A DNA stretch of 64,000 nt from Fimenecus sp045545735 (GCA_045545735.1 JAZQBM010000001.1:186001-250000); one strand, 5' to 3'. Numbered from the stretch's first letter, positions 52,137-62,399 are shown. Notes: generated by a model from the letters alone, not told the origin. A program made the numbers and translations.

Positions 52137-54068
52137 ATGGGTATGACAATCGGACAAAAACTTATTAAATCTCACCTTGTCAGCGGAGATATGACACCTG
52201 GCAGTGAGGTAGGCCTTAAAATTGACCAAACATTAACTCAGGATGCTACAGGTACTATGGCATATCTTGAGCTCGAAGCTATGGGAATTGAACAGGTTAA
52301 AACTGAACTTTCAGTTGCTTATATTGACCATAACACATTACAGACTGGTTTTGAAAATGCTGATGACCACAGATTCATTCAAAGTGTTGCTAAAAAACGT
52401 GGTATTCGTTTTTCAAGACCCGGTAACGGCATTTGCCATCAGGTTCACCTTGAAAGATTTGGTAAACCTGGTAAAACATTAATTGGTTCAGATAGCCACA
52501 CACCTACCGGTGGTGGTATTGGTATGCTTGCAATGGGTGCAGGCGGTCTTGACGTAGCTGTTGCTATGGGTGGCGGTACATATTATATTACAATGCCTAA
52601 GATGGTTAGAGTGAACCTTACAGGCAAACTCAGCCCTTGGGTTGCTGCTAAAGATGTTATCCTCGAAGTTCTTCGCATTATGACTGTTAAAGGTGGCGTT
52701 GGTAAGATTATTGAGTACGGCGGTGAAGGTGTTGCTACACTTTCAGTTCCTGAACGTGCAACAATCACTAATATGGGTGCTGAACTCGGAGCTACCACTT
52801 CTGTATTCCCATCTGATGATATTACAAAAGCTTTCTTAAAAGCACAAGGTCGTGAAGAAGATTGGGTTGAACTCAAAGCAGATGAGGACGCAGTATATGA
52901 TGAAATCATTGACATTAATTTGTCAGAACTTGCACCTATGGCAGCTTGTCCACATATGCCTGACAGAGTAAAATCAGTTACGGAAATTGGAAAAATCAAA
53001 GTTGACCAGGTTTGTATTGGTTCATGCACAAACTCATCACTTCTTGATATGATGAAAGTTGCAGCAATTCTTAAAGGCAATACAGTTCATCCTTCAGTCA
53101 GCCTTTCAATTGCACCCGGTTCAAAACAAGTTCTTAATATGATTTCACAGAATGGTGCTCTTGCAGATATGATTGATGCAGGTGCTCGTATTCTTGAAAG
53201 TGCTTGTGGTCCATGTATCGGTATGGGACAATCACCAAATTCAGCAGGTGTATCACTTCGTACATTCAACAGAAACTTTGAAGGTCGTTCAGGTACTGCT
53301 GATGCAGGTATCTATCTTGTCAGCCCTGAAGTTGCAGCAGCATCTGCACTTACAGGCTATCTTACTGACCCGCGTGATTTAGGCGAATTCCCTGAAATCA
53401 TTCTTCCTGATGAATTTATCATTAATGACAATATGGTTGCAATGCCTGCAACTCCTGAAGAAGCAAAAGATGTTGAGGTTATGTATGGACCTAACATTAA
53501 GCCATTCCCAACAAGTGAACCTATGGGTGATGATATTACTGCAAAAGCAGTTCTTAAGGTTGGTGACGATATCACAACTGACCATATTATGCCTGCAGGT
53601 GCTAAAATCCTCCCCTACCGTTCAAATATTCCTTTCCTTTCACAGTATTGCTTCGGCGTATGCGATAAAACATTCCCTGAAAGAATTAAGGCTGAAGGTA
53701 AAGGTATTGTAATCGGTGGTGCTAACTATGGTCAAGGCTCATCTCGTGAACATGCAGCTCTTGTTCCACTTTATCTTGGCGTTAAAGCAGTTATAACAAA
53801 GTCATTTGCTCGTATTCACTGTGCAAACCTTATAAATGCAGGTATTCTTCCTCTTAACTTTGCTAATCCTGATGATTATGATAAGATTACACAAGGTGAC
53901 GAATTAAGCCTTAAAGGAATTAAAAAAGCAATCATCAACAATGAACCTGCAGCACTTGTAAACCTTACAACTAATGAAGAATATGAAATCAAATATGACC
54001 TTTCACAGCGTCAGAAAGATATTATTCTTGCAGGTGGATTGTTGAACTATACTAAAGAATCATTTTAA
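52137..54068 (+). CDS. acnA: Aconitate hydratase
   Basis: A 643-residue aconitase of the short mitochondrial-like type found in anaerobes, interconverting citrate and isocitrate. [4Fe-4S] Cys ligands are in GSCTNSS and ACGPCIGMG; substrate-binding SDSHTPTGGGIGML and GGANYGQGSSREHAAL are intact. AAGGAG precedes the ATG at 52137; a second ATG two codons later is possible. It lies before icd, so the unit supplies 2-oxoglutarate for glutamate synthesis. Confidence 0.96.
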   Translation: MGMTIGQKLIKSHLVSGDMTPGSEVGLKIDQTLTQDATGTMAYLELEAMGIEQVKTELSVAYIDHNTLQTGFENADDHRFIQSVAKKRGIRFSRPGNGICHQVHLERFGKPGKTLIGSDSHTPTGGGIGMLAMGAGGLDVAVAMGGGTYYITMPKMVRVNLTGKLSPWVAAKDVILEVLRIMTVKGGVGKIIEYGGEGVATLSVPERATITNMGAELGATTSVFPSDDITKAFLKAQGREEDWVELKADEDAVYDEIIDINLSELAPMAACPHMPDRVKSVTEIGKIKVDQVCIGSCTNSSLLDMMKVAAILKGNTVHPSVSLSIAPGSKQVLNMISQNGALADMIDAGARILESACGPCIGMGQSPNSAGVSLRTFNRNFEGRSGTADAGIYLVSPEVAAASALTGYLTDPRDLGEFPEIILPDEFIINDNMVAMPATPEEAKDVEVMYGPNIKPFPTSEPMGDDITAKAVLKVGDDITTDHIMPAGAKILPYRSNIPFLSQYCFGVCDKTFPERIKAEGKGIVIGGANYGQGSSREHAALVPLYLGVKAVITKSFARIHCANLINAGILPLNFANPDDYDKITQGDELSLKGIKKAIINNEPAALVNLTTNEEYEIKYDLSQRQKDIILAGGLLNYTKESF

Positions 54069-54080
54069 GGAGAGTTAAAT

Positions 54081-55244
54081 ATGGAAAAACAGATTTCAGA
54101 AGCACTTGCTAAGTTTGAAGCTCTTGTAAGAGAACAACTTGCAAGAAACGAAAAAATTAAAGCACAAAAAGAATTTGTTGACTTTAATAAACTTGATAAA
54201 ATCATCATCGGTGTTTGTGGTGGTGATGGCATTGGCCCGATTATCACAAAAGAATCAGCAAGAGTACTTGAGTATATGCTCGCTGACGATGTAAAAGCAG
54301 GCAAAGTAGAATTCAAAGTAATTGATGGTCTTACAATTGAAAACAGAGTTGCAGTTATGAAAGCAATTCCTGACGATGTTCTCGCAGAACTTAAAGAATG
54401 TCATGTAATTCTTAAAGGACCTACAACTACTCCACAAGCGGGGGACCCATGGCCAAACATAGAAAGTGCAAACGTTGCAATGCGTAAAGAACTTGACCTT
54501 TTCGCAAACGTTCGTCCTGTTAAAGTTCCTGACCAAGGTATCGACTGGACATTCTTCCGTGAAAACACAGAAGGTGCATATGCAGTAGGTTCAAAAGGTG
54601 TAAATGTTACTGAAGACTTGGCTATGGACTTTGTTGTTACAACAAGTGAAGGTTCAGAAAGAATTGCTCGTATGGCATATGATTATGCAAAGAGAAATGG
54701 TAAGGAAAGAGTTTCTATCATCAATAAAGCAAACGTAATCAAGACAACTGATGGTAAATTCCTTAGAATCTGTAAAGAAGTTGGTAAAGAATACCCTGAA
54801 ATCATTACAGATGAATGGTATGTAGATATTACAACTGCAAAACTTATTGATGAAAAGAGAAGAAAAGACTTTAAAGTATTTGTTCTTCCTAACCTTTATG
54901 GTGATATTATTACTGACGAAGCAGCTGAATTCCAGGGCGGAGTTGGTACGGCAGGTAGTGCAAACCTTGGTAAGAGATATGCTATGTTTGAAGCAATTCA
55001 CGGTTCTGCACCACGAATGATTCGTGAAGGCAGAGGTCAGTATGCAGACCCTTGTTCAATGCTTCGTGCAACTGTTATGCTTCTTTCACACATCGGCAAA
55101 CAGAAAGAAGCTGACTTACTCGAAAGAGCACTTGATATTTGTATGTTTGAAGAAAAGAAACTTACAATTACAGGTCGTGACAACGGTGCAACATGTAGTG
55201 ACTTCGGCGACTACGTAATGGAAACTGTTAAAAAGCTTTCATAA
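54081..55244 (+). CDS. icd: Isocitrate/isopropylmalate-type dehydrogenase, probably NAD-isocitrate dehydrogenase
   Basis: A 387-residue decarboxylating dehydrogenase. GGDGIGPIITKESARVLEY binds nucleotide, FRENTEGAYAVG is the substrate loop, NLYGDIITDEAAEFQGGVG holds metal ligands, and HGSAPRM follows. Size and neighbours (aconitase) point to isocitrate, not isopropylmalate. Coenzyme choice (NAD or NADP) cannot be fixed by eye; an NAD enzyme would fit the partner gene rex. An N-terminal helix of about 30 residues precedes the fold. Confidence 0.92.
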   Translation: MEKQISEALAKFEALVREQLARNEKIKAQKEFVDFNKLDKIIIGVCGGDGIGPIITKESARVLEYMLADDVKAGKVEFKVIDGLTIENRVAVMKAIPDDVLAELKECHVILKGPTTTPQAGDPWPNIESANVAMRKELDLFANVRPVKVPDQGIDWTFFRENTEGAYAVGSKGVNVTEDLAMDFVVTTSEGSERIARMAYDYAKRNGKERVSIINKANVIKTTDGKFLRICKEVGKEYPEIITDEWYVDITTAKLIDEKRRKDFKVFVLPNLYGDIITDEAAEFQGGVGTAGSANLGKRYAMFEAIHGSAPRMIREGRGQYADPCSMLRATVMLLSHIGKQKEADLLERALDICMFEEKKLTITGRDNGATCSDFGDYVMETVKKLS

Positions 55245-55256
55245 GGAGTGAAAATT

Positions 55257-55892
55257 ATGAGTAGAAATGATGGAGTTTCAATTTCTGTCATTAAACGACT
55301 CCCCCGCTACTACAGATTTTTAGGTGAACTTAAAGAAAATGGTGTTGTAAGAATTTCATCTAAAGATTTATCAGAAAAAATGGGCTTTACTGCATCACAG
55401 ATTCGTCAGGACTTAAACTGTTTTGGTGGATTTGGTCAGCAAGGTTATGGCTATAACATTGAAAGTTTATATAATGAAATCGGCAATATACTTGGAGTAA
55501 ACAGCAACAGAAAAGCTATTTTGATTGGTGCAGGTAACCTTGGTAAAGCCGTTGCATTACATATGTCTTTTGAACAGCGTGGATTCAATGTAATTGGTGT
55601 ATTTGACCGTAACAAAGCACTTTCAGGACAAATGCTTCGCGGTTTACCTATTCGCCATACTGACGGATTGTATGATTTCTGTAAAGATAACTCCCCTACT
55701 GTTGCAGTACTTTGTATTCCAAGTGCGGCTGCTAAAGAATTAGCACCGCAACTTGTTGAACTTGGGATTAAAGGATTTTGGAATTTCAGCCATTATGATA
55801 TTTCAGCAGATTACCCACAAGTTGCAGTAGAAAATGTTCATTTGAGCGATAGTTTAATGACTTTAAGTTATCACGTAAGCAATTTGGATTAA
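55257..55892 (+). CDS. rex: Redox-sensing transcriptional repressor Rex
   Basis: A 211-residue Rex. N-terminal winged helix (IKRLPRYYRFLGEL, RISSKDLSEKMGFTASQIRQDL) and a Rossmann domain binding NADH (LIGAGNLGKAVALH). It leaves DNA when NADH/NAD is high. ATG 55257 is used because AAGGAG (55243-55248) is correctly placed; GTG 55248 lies on that site. Third gene of the aconitase-IDH operon, ten bases after icd, so it is cotranscribed and may autoregulate. Confidence 0.96.
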   Translation: MSRNDGVSISVIKRLPRYYRFLGELKENGVVRISSKDLSEKMGFTASQIRQDLNCFGGFGQQGYGYNIESLYNEIGNILGVNSNRKAILIGAGNLGKAVALHMSFEQRGFNVIGVFDRNKALSGQMLRGLPIRHTDGLYDFCKDNSPTVAVLCIPSAAAKELAPQLVELGIKGFWNFSHYDISADYPQVAVENVHLSDSLMTLSYHVSNLD

Positions 55893-55894
55893 AC

Positions 55895-55930
55895 AAAAAG
55901 ATGCTATGTAGTATTACATAGCATCTTTTT
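55895..55930. terminator. Bidirectional terminator after rex
   Basis: A perfect 16-bp stem, AAAAAGATGCTATGTA and its complement, with a four-base loop (55911-55914). A and T tracts at its ends serve rex and the convergent small gene. Confidence 0.92.
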
Positions 55931-56130
55931 TAATCTTTTGATTTATAATATAATTTACAATGACAATAGCCTTCAAAATCAGGATCAGCAATTTGTTGTT
56001 TAAATTCTTCACAGATACATTTATATTCTTCAAGTTTTTGCAATCTGCAAGGACAAAAACCATCTTTAGCTTTCAGTCCGGCTTTAATCTTTTCAACTAA
56101 TTCTTTATTTTCATTTAATCTTACTGCCAT
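55930..56130 (-). CDS. Ferredoxin:thioredoxin reductase catalytic-chain-like small protein
   Basis: A 66-residue protein whose seven-cysteine pattern CPC-x10-CIC-x12-CHC parallels the catalytic chain of ferredoxin:thioredoxin reductase (CPC..CPC..CHC, [4Fe-4S] plus active disulfide), with CIC in place of the second CPC. It would link ferredoxin to thioredoxin-type reduction in the cytoplasm. ATG 56130 has GAGGTG at six bases; GTG 56139 lies on that site. No partner chain or thioredoxin gene is in the window. The gene overlaps the rex terminator by one base at its stop. Confidence 0.8.
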   Translation of the reverse strand: MAVRLNENKELVEKIKAGLKAKDGFCPCRLQKLEEYKCICEEFKQQIADPDFEGYCHCKLYYKSKD

Positions 56131-56169
56131 AGTATTCACCTCAAAGTAATTATATTATAAACAATTATA

Positions 56170-56206
56170 AAAAGCAATAACCCGAAGTATTACACTTCGG
56201 GTTATT
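56170..56206 (-). terminator. Terminator of the purine operon
   Basis: AATAACCCGAAGT (56206-56194 on the minus strand as its complement arm) and ACTTCGGGTTATT form a perfect 13-bp stem with a five-base loop; GCTTTTTA follows on the minus strand. It lies directly after purL. Confidence 0.8.
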
Positions 56207-56219
56207 TTCATAATATAAA

Positions 56220-59200
56220 TTATTTATTAAAATATTTTACAGCTGCTTCAAACATACGGATATCATATTCACCAGGAACATTCTTGTAAAGTCCGTCACC
56301 GATACGCTCTGAGTGACCCATTTTACCAAATACACGACCGTCAGGTGATGTAATACCTTCAATTGCACACAATGAACCGTTTGGATTGAAATTAATATTT
56401 GATGTTGCATTACCATCAAGGTCAACATACTGTGTAGCAATTTGTCCATTAGCAGCAAGTTCTGCAATAAGTTCAGGAGAAGCAAGGAACTTACCTTCAC
56501 CGTGAGAAATAGGCACATTCACAATGTCGCCCACATTCATAAGGCTGAGCCATGGAGATTTTGTAGAAGCAATTCTTGTATGAACGATTCTGCTCTGGTG
56601 ACGACTGATGTTATTGAATGTAAGTGTAGGACAATTTTCATCAGTATCAATAATCTTTCCGTAAGGAACAAGACCGAGCTTAATAAGTGCTTGGAAACCG
56701 TTACAGATACCGCACATAAGACCGTCACGATTATCAAGAAGGTCTGTAACTGCTTCTTTAACAGCAGGATTACGGAAGAAAGCAGTAATAAACTTAGCTG
56801 AACCGTCCGGCTCGTCACCGCCTGAGAAACCACCTGGAATGAAAATCATCTGGCTTTCTTTTACCTTAGCTGAGAAGCCTTCAACACTTCTTGCAACATC
56901 TTCAGCAGTAAGGTTTCTGATTACAAAGATTTCTGCCTCACCACCTGCTTTTTCAACTGCACGAGCAGAGTCATATTCGCAGTTAGTGCCTGGGAATACA
57001 GGAATAAGTACTTTAGGTTTAGCAACTTTGTTTGCAGGAGAAATATCACACTTGCCGTTGAAAGAATAAGTAGGAATTTCGCCTTTATCTTCTTTAGCTT
57101 TAGTTGGATATACATCTTCAAGAATTGCAGTATGTAATTCGTAAAGTTCTTTAATTGTTGCGATATCATCACCGAGTTTAATTACAGGCTCTTCAGTAGT
57201 TGTACCGATTTTCATTACACCTGGAATCTCAACATCTTCTGTAAGTTCTGCAACAATGAAGCCCCACATACCAAGATGCCAATTTTCTTTAAGGTCCTGT
57301 AATGATGCGAAACCGATATTGTTACCAAATGACATTTTCATAACTGCTTCGCCAATACCGTGTTCAACCGCCCAAGAAGCCTTAACTTTACCCTCTTTAC
57401 AAAGGTTATGGAATGCATCCCATGTAGCTTTAAGGCTATCAGCACTCTCATCAGTTGCACCAAAGAGGTATACAGGATGATTTGCCTCTTTAAATTCGGG
57501 GCTGATAACATCTTGCTTCTTGATAGGAGCAATAGCGAATGAAATAAGTGTTGGTGGAACATCTTTATCAAGGAAAGTACCTGACATTGAGTCTTTACCA
57601 CCGATTGCAGCGGCACCCAATTCTAACTGAGCATCAAGTGCACCAAGAAGTGCTGCAAATGGTTTCCCCCAACGCTCAGGCTCAGTTTTAAGTCTTTCAA
57701 AGAATTCTTGTAATGTAAGATATGCAAGTTTATAGTCACAACCTGCAGCAACAAGCTTTGCAACAGAGTTATAAATCGATGCGTGAGCACCTGTATAAGG
57801 GTCAACTGAAAGGTGGTCAGGGTCACAACCCCAACTGAACACGCTTGCCTGGTCTGTTTCTTGACCCGGAAGAACCGGTAATACTGCAGCCATAGACTGT
57901 GTAGGAGTAAGCTGACGCTTACCACCATAAGGCATTACAACGCTACCTGCACCGATAGTTGAGTCAAAGCGTTCAACAAGACCACGCTGGCTTGCTGTAC
58001 GAAGGTCAGCAGCCATTTCGCATAATGAGCCATACATTGCTTTACTTAATACTGAAAGGTCTTTTTTAGTAACTGTAACATCCATGTGTTTAACAGCACC
58101 ATTTGTATCAAGGAATGCACGACTAAGGTCAGCAATAATATTACCTTTCCACTTCATTACCATACGCTCTGCTTCAGTAACAACAGCAACGCGGTATGCT
58201 TCAAGGTTTTCTTCCTCAGCAAATGCGATAAATTTATCTGCATCTTCAGCGGCAACAACAACTGCCATACGCTCTTGTGACTCAGAAATAGCAATTTCAG
58301 TACCGTCAAGACCTTCATATTTTTTACGAACGGCATCAAGGTCAATCTGGAGACCGGGAGCAAGCTCACCGATAGCAACAGAAACACCGCCTGCACCGAA
58401 GTCATTACAACGCTTGATTAAGCGAGTAACCTTTGCATTACGGAAAAGTCTTTGAATTTTTCTTTCTTCAGGTGCATTACCTTTTTGAACTTCAGAAGCC
58501 ATAGTTGTAAGAGACTTCATATTGTGGCTCTTTGACGAACCTGTAGCACCACCAATACCGTCACGGCCTGTACGACCGCCAAGAAGTACAATTACATCAC
58601 CCGGAGCAGGACGCTCACGACGAACATTATAAGCAGGGGCAGCAGCAACTACCGCACCACATTCAAGACGCTTTGCAACAAAGCCTTCGTGATAAATTTC
58701 AGCAACATGGCCTGTAGCAAGACCAATCTGGTTACCATAAGAAGAATAACCTGCAGCAGCTGTCTGGCAGATTTTACGCTGTGGAAGTTTACCCTCTAAA
58801 GTTTCCGCAATAGTCTTTCTTGGGTCACCTGCACCTGTTACACGCATTGCCTGATGAACATAAGCACGACCTGAAAGAGGGTCACGGATACAACCACCGA
58901 TACAAGTAGCAGCACCACCAAATGGTTCAATTTCTGTAGGGTGGTTATGAGTTTCATTTTTGAACATAAGAAGCCAATCCTGTTCTTCACCATTTACAGT
59001 TGCTGTAACATGGATTGAGCAAGCATTGATTTCTTCACTTTCGTCAAGTTCAGGAAGAAGTCCGCGTTTCTTAAGTGTTTTTGTACCGATAGTAGCAATA
59101 TCCATCAATGTCTGTGGACGAGCTGCGGCTTTTTCTTCACCGTAAACTTCTACTCTTGCAGCAAGATAACGCTCATAAGCTTCTTGCACTGCAGGGTCAT

Positions 59201-59912
59201 CAATACGGACATTATCAAGATGTGTTGAGAAAGTTGTATGACGACAATGGTCTGACCAATATGTATCAACAACACGGATTTCTGTAATAGTTGGGTCTCT
59301 GTGCTCAGTATCTCTAAAATAAGCCTGTAAGAATTTAAGGTCATCAAGGTCCATTGCAAGTCCTTTTTCGTCAAGAAGATTTGCAAGGGCTATTTCATCC
59401 ATACCGATAAAGCCGTCAACAGTAGCAACTGTTTCAGGTGAAGCATATTCTACTGTAAGTGTTTCAGGCAATTCAAGAGATGCTTCACGACTTTCAACTG
59501 CGTTGATTACATGATTTTTGAATGCTTTAATATCAGCGTCTGTTAAAGCACCATAAAGAGCGTAAACCTTTGCAGTACGAATAAGAGGACGCTCACCCTG
59601 AGAAATAATCTGGATACACTGAGCTGCTGAGTCCGCTCTTTGGTCAAACTGACCAGGAAGAGCTTCTACTGCAAAAACATAAGCACCAGGAATATTAACA
59701 CTACTTGATACATTATCAAGCTGTGGCTCTGAAAAAACAGTTTTTACAGCGTAATTAAATAATTCTTCTGTAATATTTTCTGCATCATAGCGATTAAAAA
59801 GACGAATATCTTCTAAATTTTCAATGCCGAGCAAGTGTTTCGCTTCATTAAGAAGACCTTTTGCTTCATTATCTAAGCCAGTCTTCTTTTCAACAAATAT
59901 ACGATAAACCAT
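56220..59912 (-). CDS. purL: Phosphoribosylformylglycinamidine synthase, single-chain
   Basis: A 1230-residue FGAM synthase carrying all domains: N-terminal PurS-like domain, two AIR-synthetase-like halves (FKNETHNHPTEIEPFGGAATC ATP site shortened here to its start; RTGRDGIGGATGSS), and a C-terminal glutamine amidotransferase (MCGICNGFQALIKLG nucleophile Cys; SHGEGKF His). In many Firmicutes these are three genes (purS, purL, purQ); clostridia and proteobacteria have the fused form. GGAGG lies before ATG 59912. Last gene of the operon. Confidence 0.96.
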   Translation of the reverse strand: MVYRIFVEKKTGLDNEAKGLLNEAKHLLGIENLEDIRLFNRYDAENITEELFNYAVKTVFSEPQLDNVSSSVNIPGAYVFAVEALPGQFDQRADSAAQCIQIISQGERPLIRTAKVYALYGALTDADIKAFKNHVINAVESREASLELPETLTVEYASPETVATVDGFIGMDEIALANLLDEKGLAMDLDDLKFLQAYFRDTEHRDPTITEIRVVDTYWSDHCRHTTFSTHLDNVRIDDPAVQEAYERYLAARVEVYGEEKAAARPQTLMDIATIGTKTLKKRGLLPELDESEEINACSIHVTATVNGEEQDWLLMFKNETHNHPTEIEPFGGAATCIGGCIRDPLSGRAYVHQAMRVTGAGDPRKTIAETLEGKLPQRKICQTAAAGYSSYGNQIGLATGHVAEIYHEGFVAKRLECGAVVAAAPAYNVRRERPAPGDVIVLLGGRTGRDGIGGATGSSKSHNMKSLTTMASEVQKGNAPEERKIQRLFRNAKVTRLIKRCNDFGAGGVSVAIGELAPGLQIDLDAVRKKYEGLDGTEIAISESQERMAVVVAAEDADKFIAFAEEENLEAYRVAVVTEAERMVMKWKGNIIADLSRAFLDTNGAVKHMDVTVTKKDLSVLSKAMYGSLCEMAADLRTASQRGLVERFDSTIGAGSVVMPYGGKRQLTPTQSMAAVLPVLPGQETDQASVFSWGCDPDHLSVDPYTGAHASIYNSVAKLVAAGCDYKLAYLTLQEFFERLKTEPERWGKPFAALLGALDAQLELGAAAIGGKDSMSGTFLDKDVPPTLISFAIAPIKKQDVISPEFKEANHPVYLFGATDESADSLKATWDAFHNLCKEGKVKASWAVEHGIGEAVMKMSFGNNIGFASLQDLKENWHLGMWGFIVAELTEDVEIPGVMKIGTTTEEPVIKLGDDIATIKELYELHTAILEDVYPTKAKEDKGEIPTYSFNGKCDISPANKVAKPKVLIPVFPGTNCEYDSARAVEKAGGEAEIFVIRNLTAEDVARSVEGFSAKVKESQMIFIPGGFSGGDEPDGSAKFITAFFRNPAVKEAVTDLLDNRDGLMCGICNGFQALIKLGLVPYGKIIDTDENCPTLTFNNISRHQSRIVHTRIASTKSPWLSLMNVGDIVNVPISHGEGKFLASPELIAELAANGQIATQYVDLDGNATSNINFNPNGSLCAIEGITSPDGRVFGKMGHSERIGDGLYKNVPGEYDIRMFEAAVKYFNK

Positions 59913-59934
59913 TTAGTATCTTCCTCCAATACAC

Positions 59935-61200
59935 TTAGTTCAAAGCATCAAGTGCACGCTTACCAATATCAGTTCTACGATAAGCACCTTCAAACTTCAC
60001 GCCATCAGACAAACGGTATGCTTCTTTAATTGCTTCTTCAAGAGAATCTGCAATAGCAGTTGTACCCGTAACACGACCACCCGCAGTAACAAGCTTGCCA
60101 TTCTCAAGTTTCGCACCTGCTACATAAGTAGCTTTCAGTGCTTCTTCTGTAAAGGTCATTTCAAAACCTTTTTTATAAGTAGTTGGATAGCCATTAGATG
60201 CTAAAATAACGCAACAAGCGTGCTTATCTGCAAATTCAACCTCTGTATCAGACAAAGTACCATTTGTTGTCGCCATCATAACGGTAAGTAAATCACTCTC
60301 AAGAAGTGGTAATACAACTTGTGTTTCAGGGTCACCAAAACGACAATTATATTCGATAACCTTTGGTCCGTTAGGTGTAAGCATAAGACCGAAGTAAAGG
60401 CAGCCTTTGAATGTTCTACCTTCTGAATTCATAGCATTGATTGTTGGAAGGAAAATTGTTTCCATACATTCGTCAGCTACTGCTTTTGTGTAATATGGGT
60501 TTGGAGCTACAGTACCCATACCGCCAGTATTAAGACCTGTATCGTTATCACCTATACGCTTATGGTCCATTGAAGAAACCATAGGTTTAACAACTTTACC
60601 ATCAGTAAAAGCAAGAACTGATACTTCAGGGCCTGTAAGGAATTCTTCAACTACTACACGAGAACCTGATTTACCAAAAATTCCGCCTTCCATCATATCG
60701 CGGACAGCAGTTTTTGCTTCATCACGAGTCTGAGCAATAATAACACCTTTACCGAGTGCAAGACCGTCTGCCTTGATAACTGTTGGAATAGAAGCAGTTT
60801 CAAGGTAGTTAAGAGCAGCCTCCATATCCTCAAAAACTTCGTATGCAGCAGTAGGAATACCATACTTTTTCATTAAGTTTTTTGAGAAAACTTTACTACC
60901 TTCGATGATAGCAGCATTTGCTCTTGGACCGAAGCAAGAAACGTTCTTTTCTTCTAAAGCATCAACACAACCTAAAACCAATGGGTCATCAGGTGCAACC
61001 ACTGCATAATCAATCTTCTTTTCTACTGCGAAAGATACAATTCTTTCGATATCAGTAGCACCAATATCTACACAAGTAGCATCTGCTGCAATACCACCGT
61101 TACCAGGTAATGCAAAGATTTCTGTAACATCTTTATTTTCTTTAATTTTTTTAATGATAGCGTGTTCTCTGCCGCCACCACCGACAACCATAATTCTCAT
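59935..61200 (-). CDS. purD: Phosphoribosylamine--glycine ligase
   Basis: A 421-residue ATP-grasp ligase forming GAR. MRIMVVGGGGREHAI at the N terminus, KADGLALGKGVI for ATP, GGMGTVAPNPYY and NCRFGDPETQ near metal and substrate. Encoded between purH and purL with short gaps. Confidence 0.97.
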   Translation of the reverse strand: MRIMVVGGGGREHAIIKKIKENKDVTEIFALPGNGGIAADATCVDIGATDIERIVSFAVEKKIDYAVVAPDDPLVLGCVDALEEKNVSCFGPRANAAIIEGSKVFSKNLMKKYGIPTAAYEVFEDMEAALNYLETASIPTVIKADGLALGKGVIIAQTRDEAKTAVRDMMEGGIFGKSGSRVVVEEFLTGPEVSVLAFTDGKVVKPMVSSMDHKRIGDNDTGLNTGGMGTVAPNPYYTKAVADECMETIFLPTINAMNSEGRTFKGCLYFGLMLTPNGPKVIEYNCRFGDPETQVVLPLLESDLLTVMMATTNGTLSDTEVEFADKHACCVILASNGYPTTYKKGFEMTFTEEALKATYVAGAKLENGKLVTAGGRVTGTTAIADSLEEAIKEAYRLSDGVKFEGAYRRTDIGKRALDALN

Positions 61201-61214
61201 AATTAACCCCTAAA

Positions 61215-62399
61215 TTAATGATGGAATAAACGCATACCTGTAAATGCCATTGCAATTCCATATTTATTACAACAATCAATTACAACGTCATCACGGATTG
61301 AACCACCTGGTTCAGCAATATATGAAACACCGCTTTTTCTTGCTCTTTCAATGTTATCGCTGAATGGGAAGAATGCATCAGAACCAACTGAAACACCTGT
61401 AATTGTGTCAAGATATTCTCTTGCTTCTTCTGCTGTAAGTGGTTCGGGCTGAGTTTTGAAGTATTTTTGCCAGATACCATCTGCACAAACATCTTCTTCA
61501 TTCTTATTGATGTAACCGTCAATAACATTGTCTCTGTCAGGACGACGAATATCGTCACGGAAAGGCAATTCAAGCACTTTTGGATGCTGACGAAGATGCC
61601 AAGTATCAGCTTTTGTACCTGCAAGTCTTGTGCAGTGAATTCTTGACTGCTGACCTGCACCAACGCCGATAGCTTGACCATCATAAGCATAGCAAACAGA
61701 GTTTGACTGTGTATATTTAAGAGTAATAAGAGCAATTATAAGGTCACGCTTTGCTTCTTCAGGGAATTCTTTATTTTCTGTAACCATATTTGAAAGAAGT
61801 TCTTCATCAATTCTGAAGTTATTTCTACCTTGCTCAAATGTAATGCCGAAAACCTGCTTCTTTTCTTGAACTGCAGGAACATAGTTTGCATCAATTTTTA
61901 CAATATTATAGTTTCCGTTTCTCTTACCCTTGAGTATTTCAAGTGCTTCAGCTGAATAACCCGGAGCAATAATACCATCAGAAACTTCACGAGCAACAAG
62001 TTTTGCAGTTGTTACATCACATTCATCACTAAGTGCAATCCAGTCACCAAATGATGACATTCTATCAGTACCGCGAGCACGAGCGTAAGCACAAGCAAGT
62101 GGAGAATCATCAAGGTCTTCTATATCATCAACAAAACAAGCTTTTTTAAGTGATTCGGGAAGTTTTACACCAACCGCAGCAGATGTAGGGCTAACATGCT
62201 TGAATGATGTTGCTGCTGGCATACCTAAAATATCTTTAATTTCTTTTACAAGTTGCCATGAATTAAATGCATCAAGGAAGTTAATAAAACCAGGTCTGCC
62301 ATTAAGGATTTCAATAGGAAGTTCTGAACCATCTTCCATGTAAATTTTTGATGGTTTCTGGTTAGGGTTACAACCATATTTAAGTTCAAATTCTTTCAT
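61215..62399 (-). CDS. purH: AICAR formyltransferase, stand-alone PurH domain
   Basis: A 394-residue protein equal to the transformylase part of PurH without the IMP cyclohydrolase domain. MKEFELKYGCNPNQKPS is the domain start, then SFKHVSPTSAAVG with the catalytic Lys-His, QSNSVCYAYDGQAIG and DAFFPFSDNIERA. It transfers formyl from 10-formyl-THF to AICAR. The missing cyclohydrolase is provided by the gene immediately upstream. AAGGAGA precedes the ATG. Confidence 0.93.
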   Translation of the reverse strand: MKEFELKYGCNPNQKPSKIYMEDGSELPIEILNGRPGFINFLDAFNSWQLVKEIKDILGMPAATSFKHVSPTSAAVGVKLPESLKKACFVDDIEDLDDSPLACAYARARGTDRMSSFGDWIALSDECDVTTAKLVAREVSDGIIAPGYSAEALEILKGKRNGNYNIVKIDANYVPAVQEKKQVFGITFEQGRNNFRIDEELLSNMVTENKEFPEEAKRDLIIALITLKYTQSNSVCYAYDGQAIGVGAGQQSRIHCTRLAGTKADTWHLRQHPKVLELPFRDDIRRPDRDNVIDGYINKNEEDVCADGIWQKYFKTQPEPLTAEEAREYLDTITGVSVGSDAFFPFSDNIERARKSGVSYIAEPGGSIRDDVVIDCCNKYGIAMAFTGMRLFHH

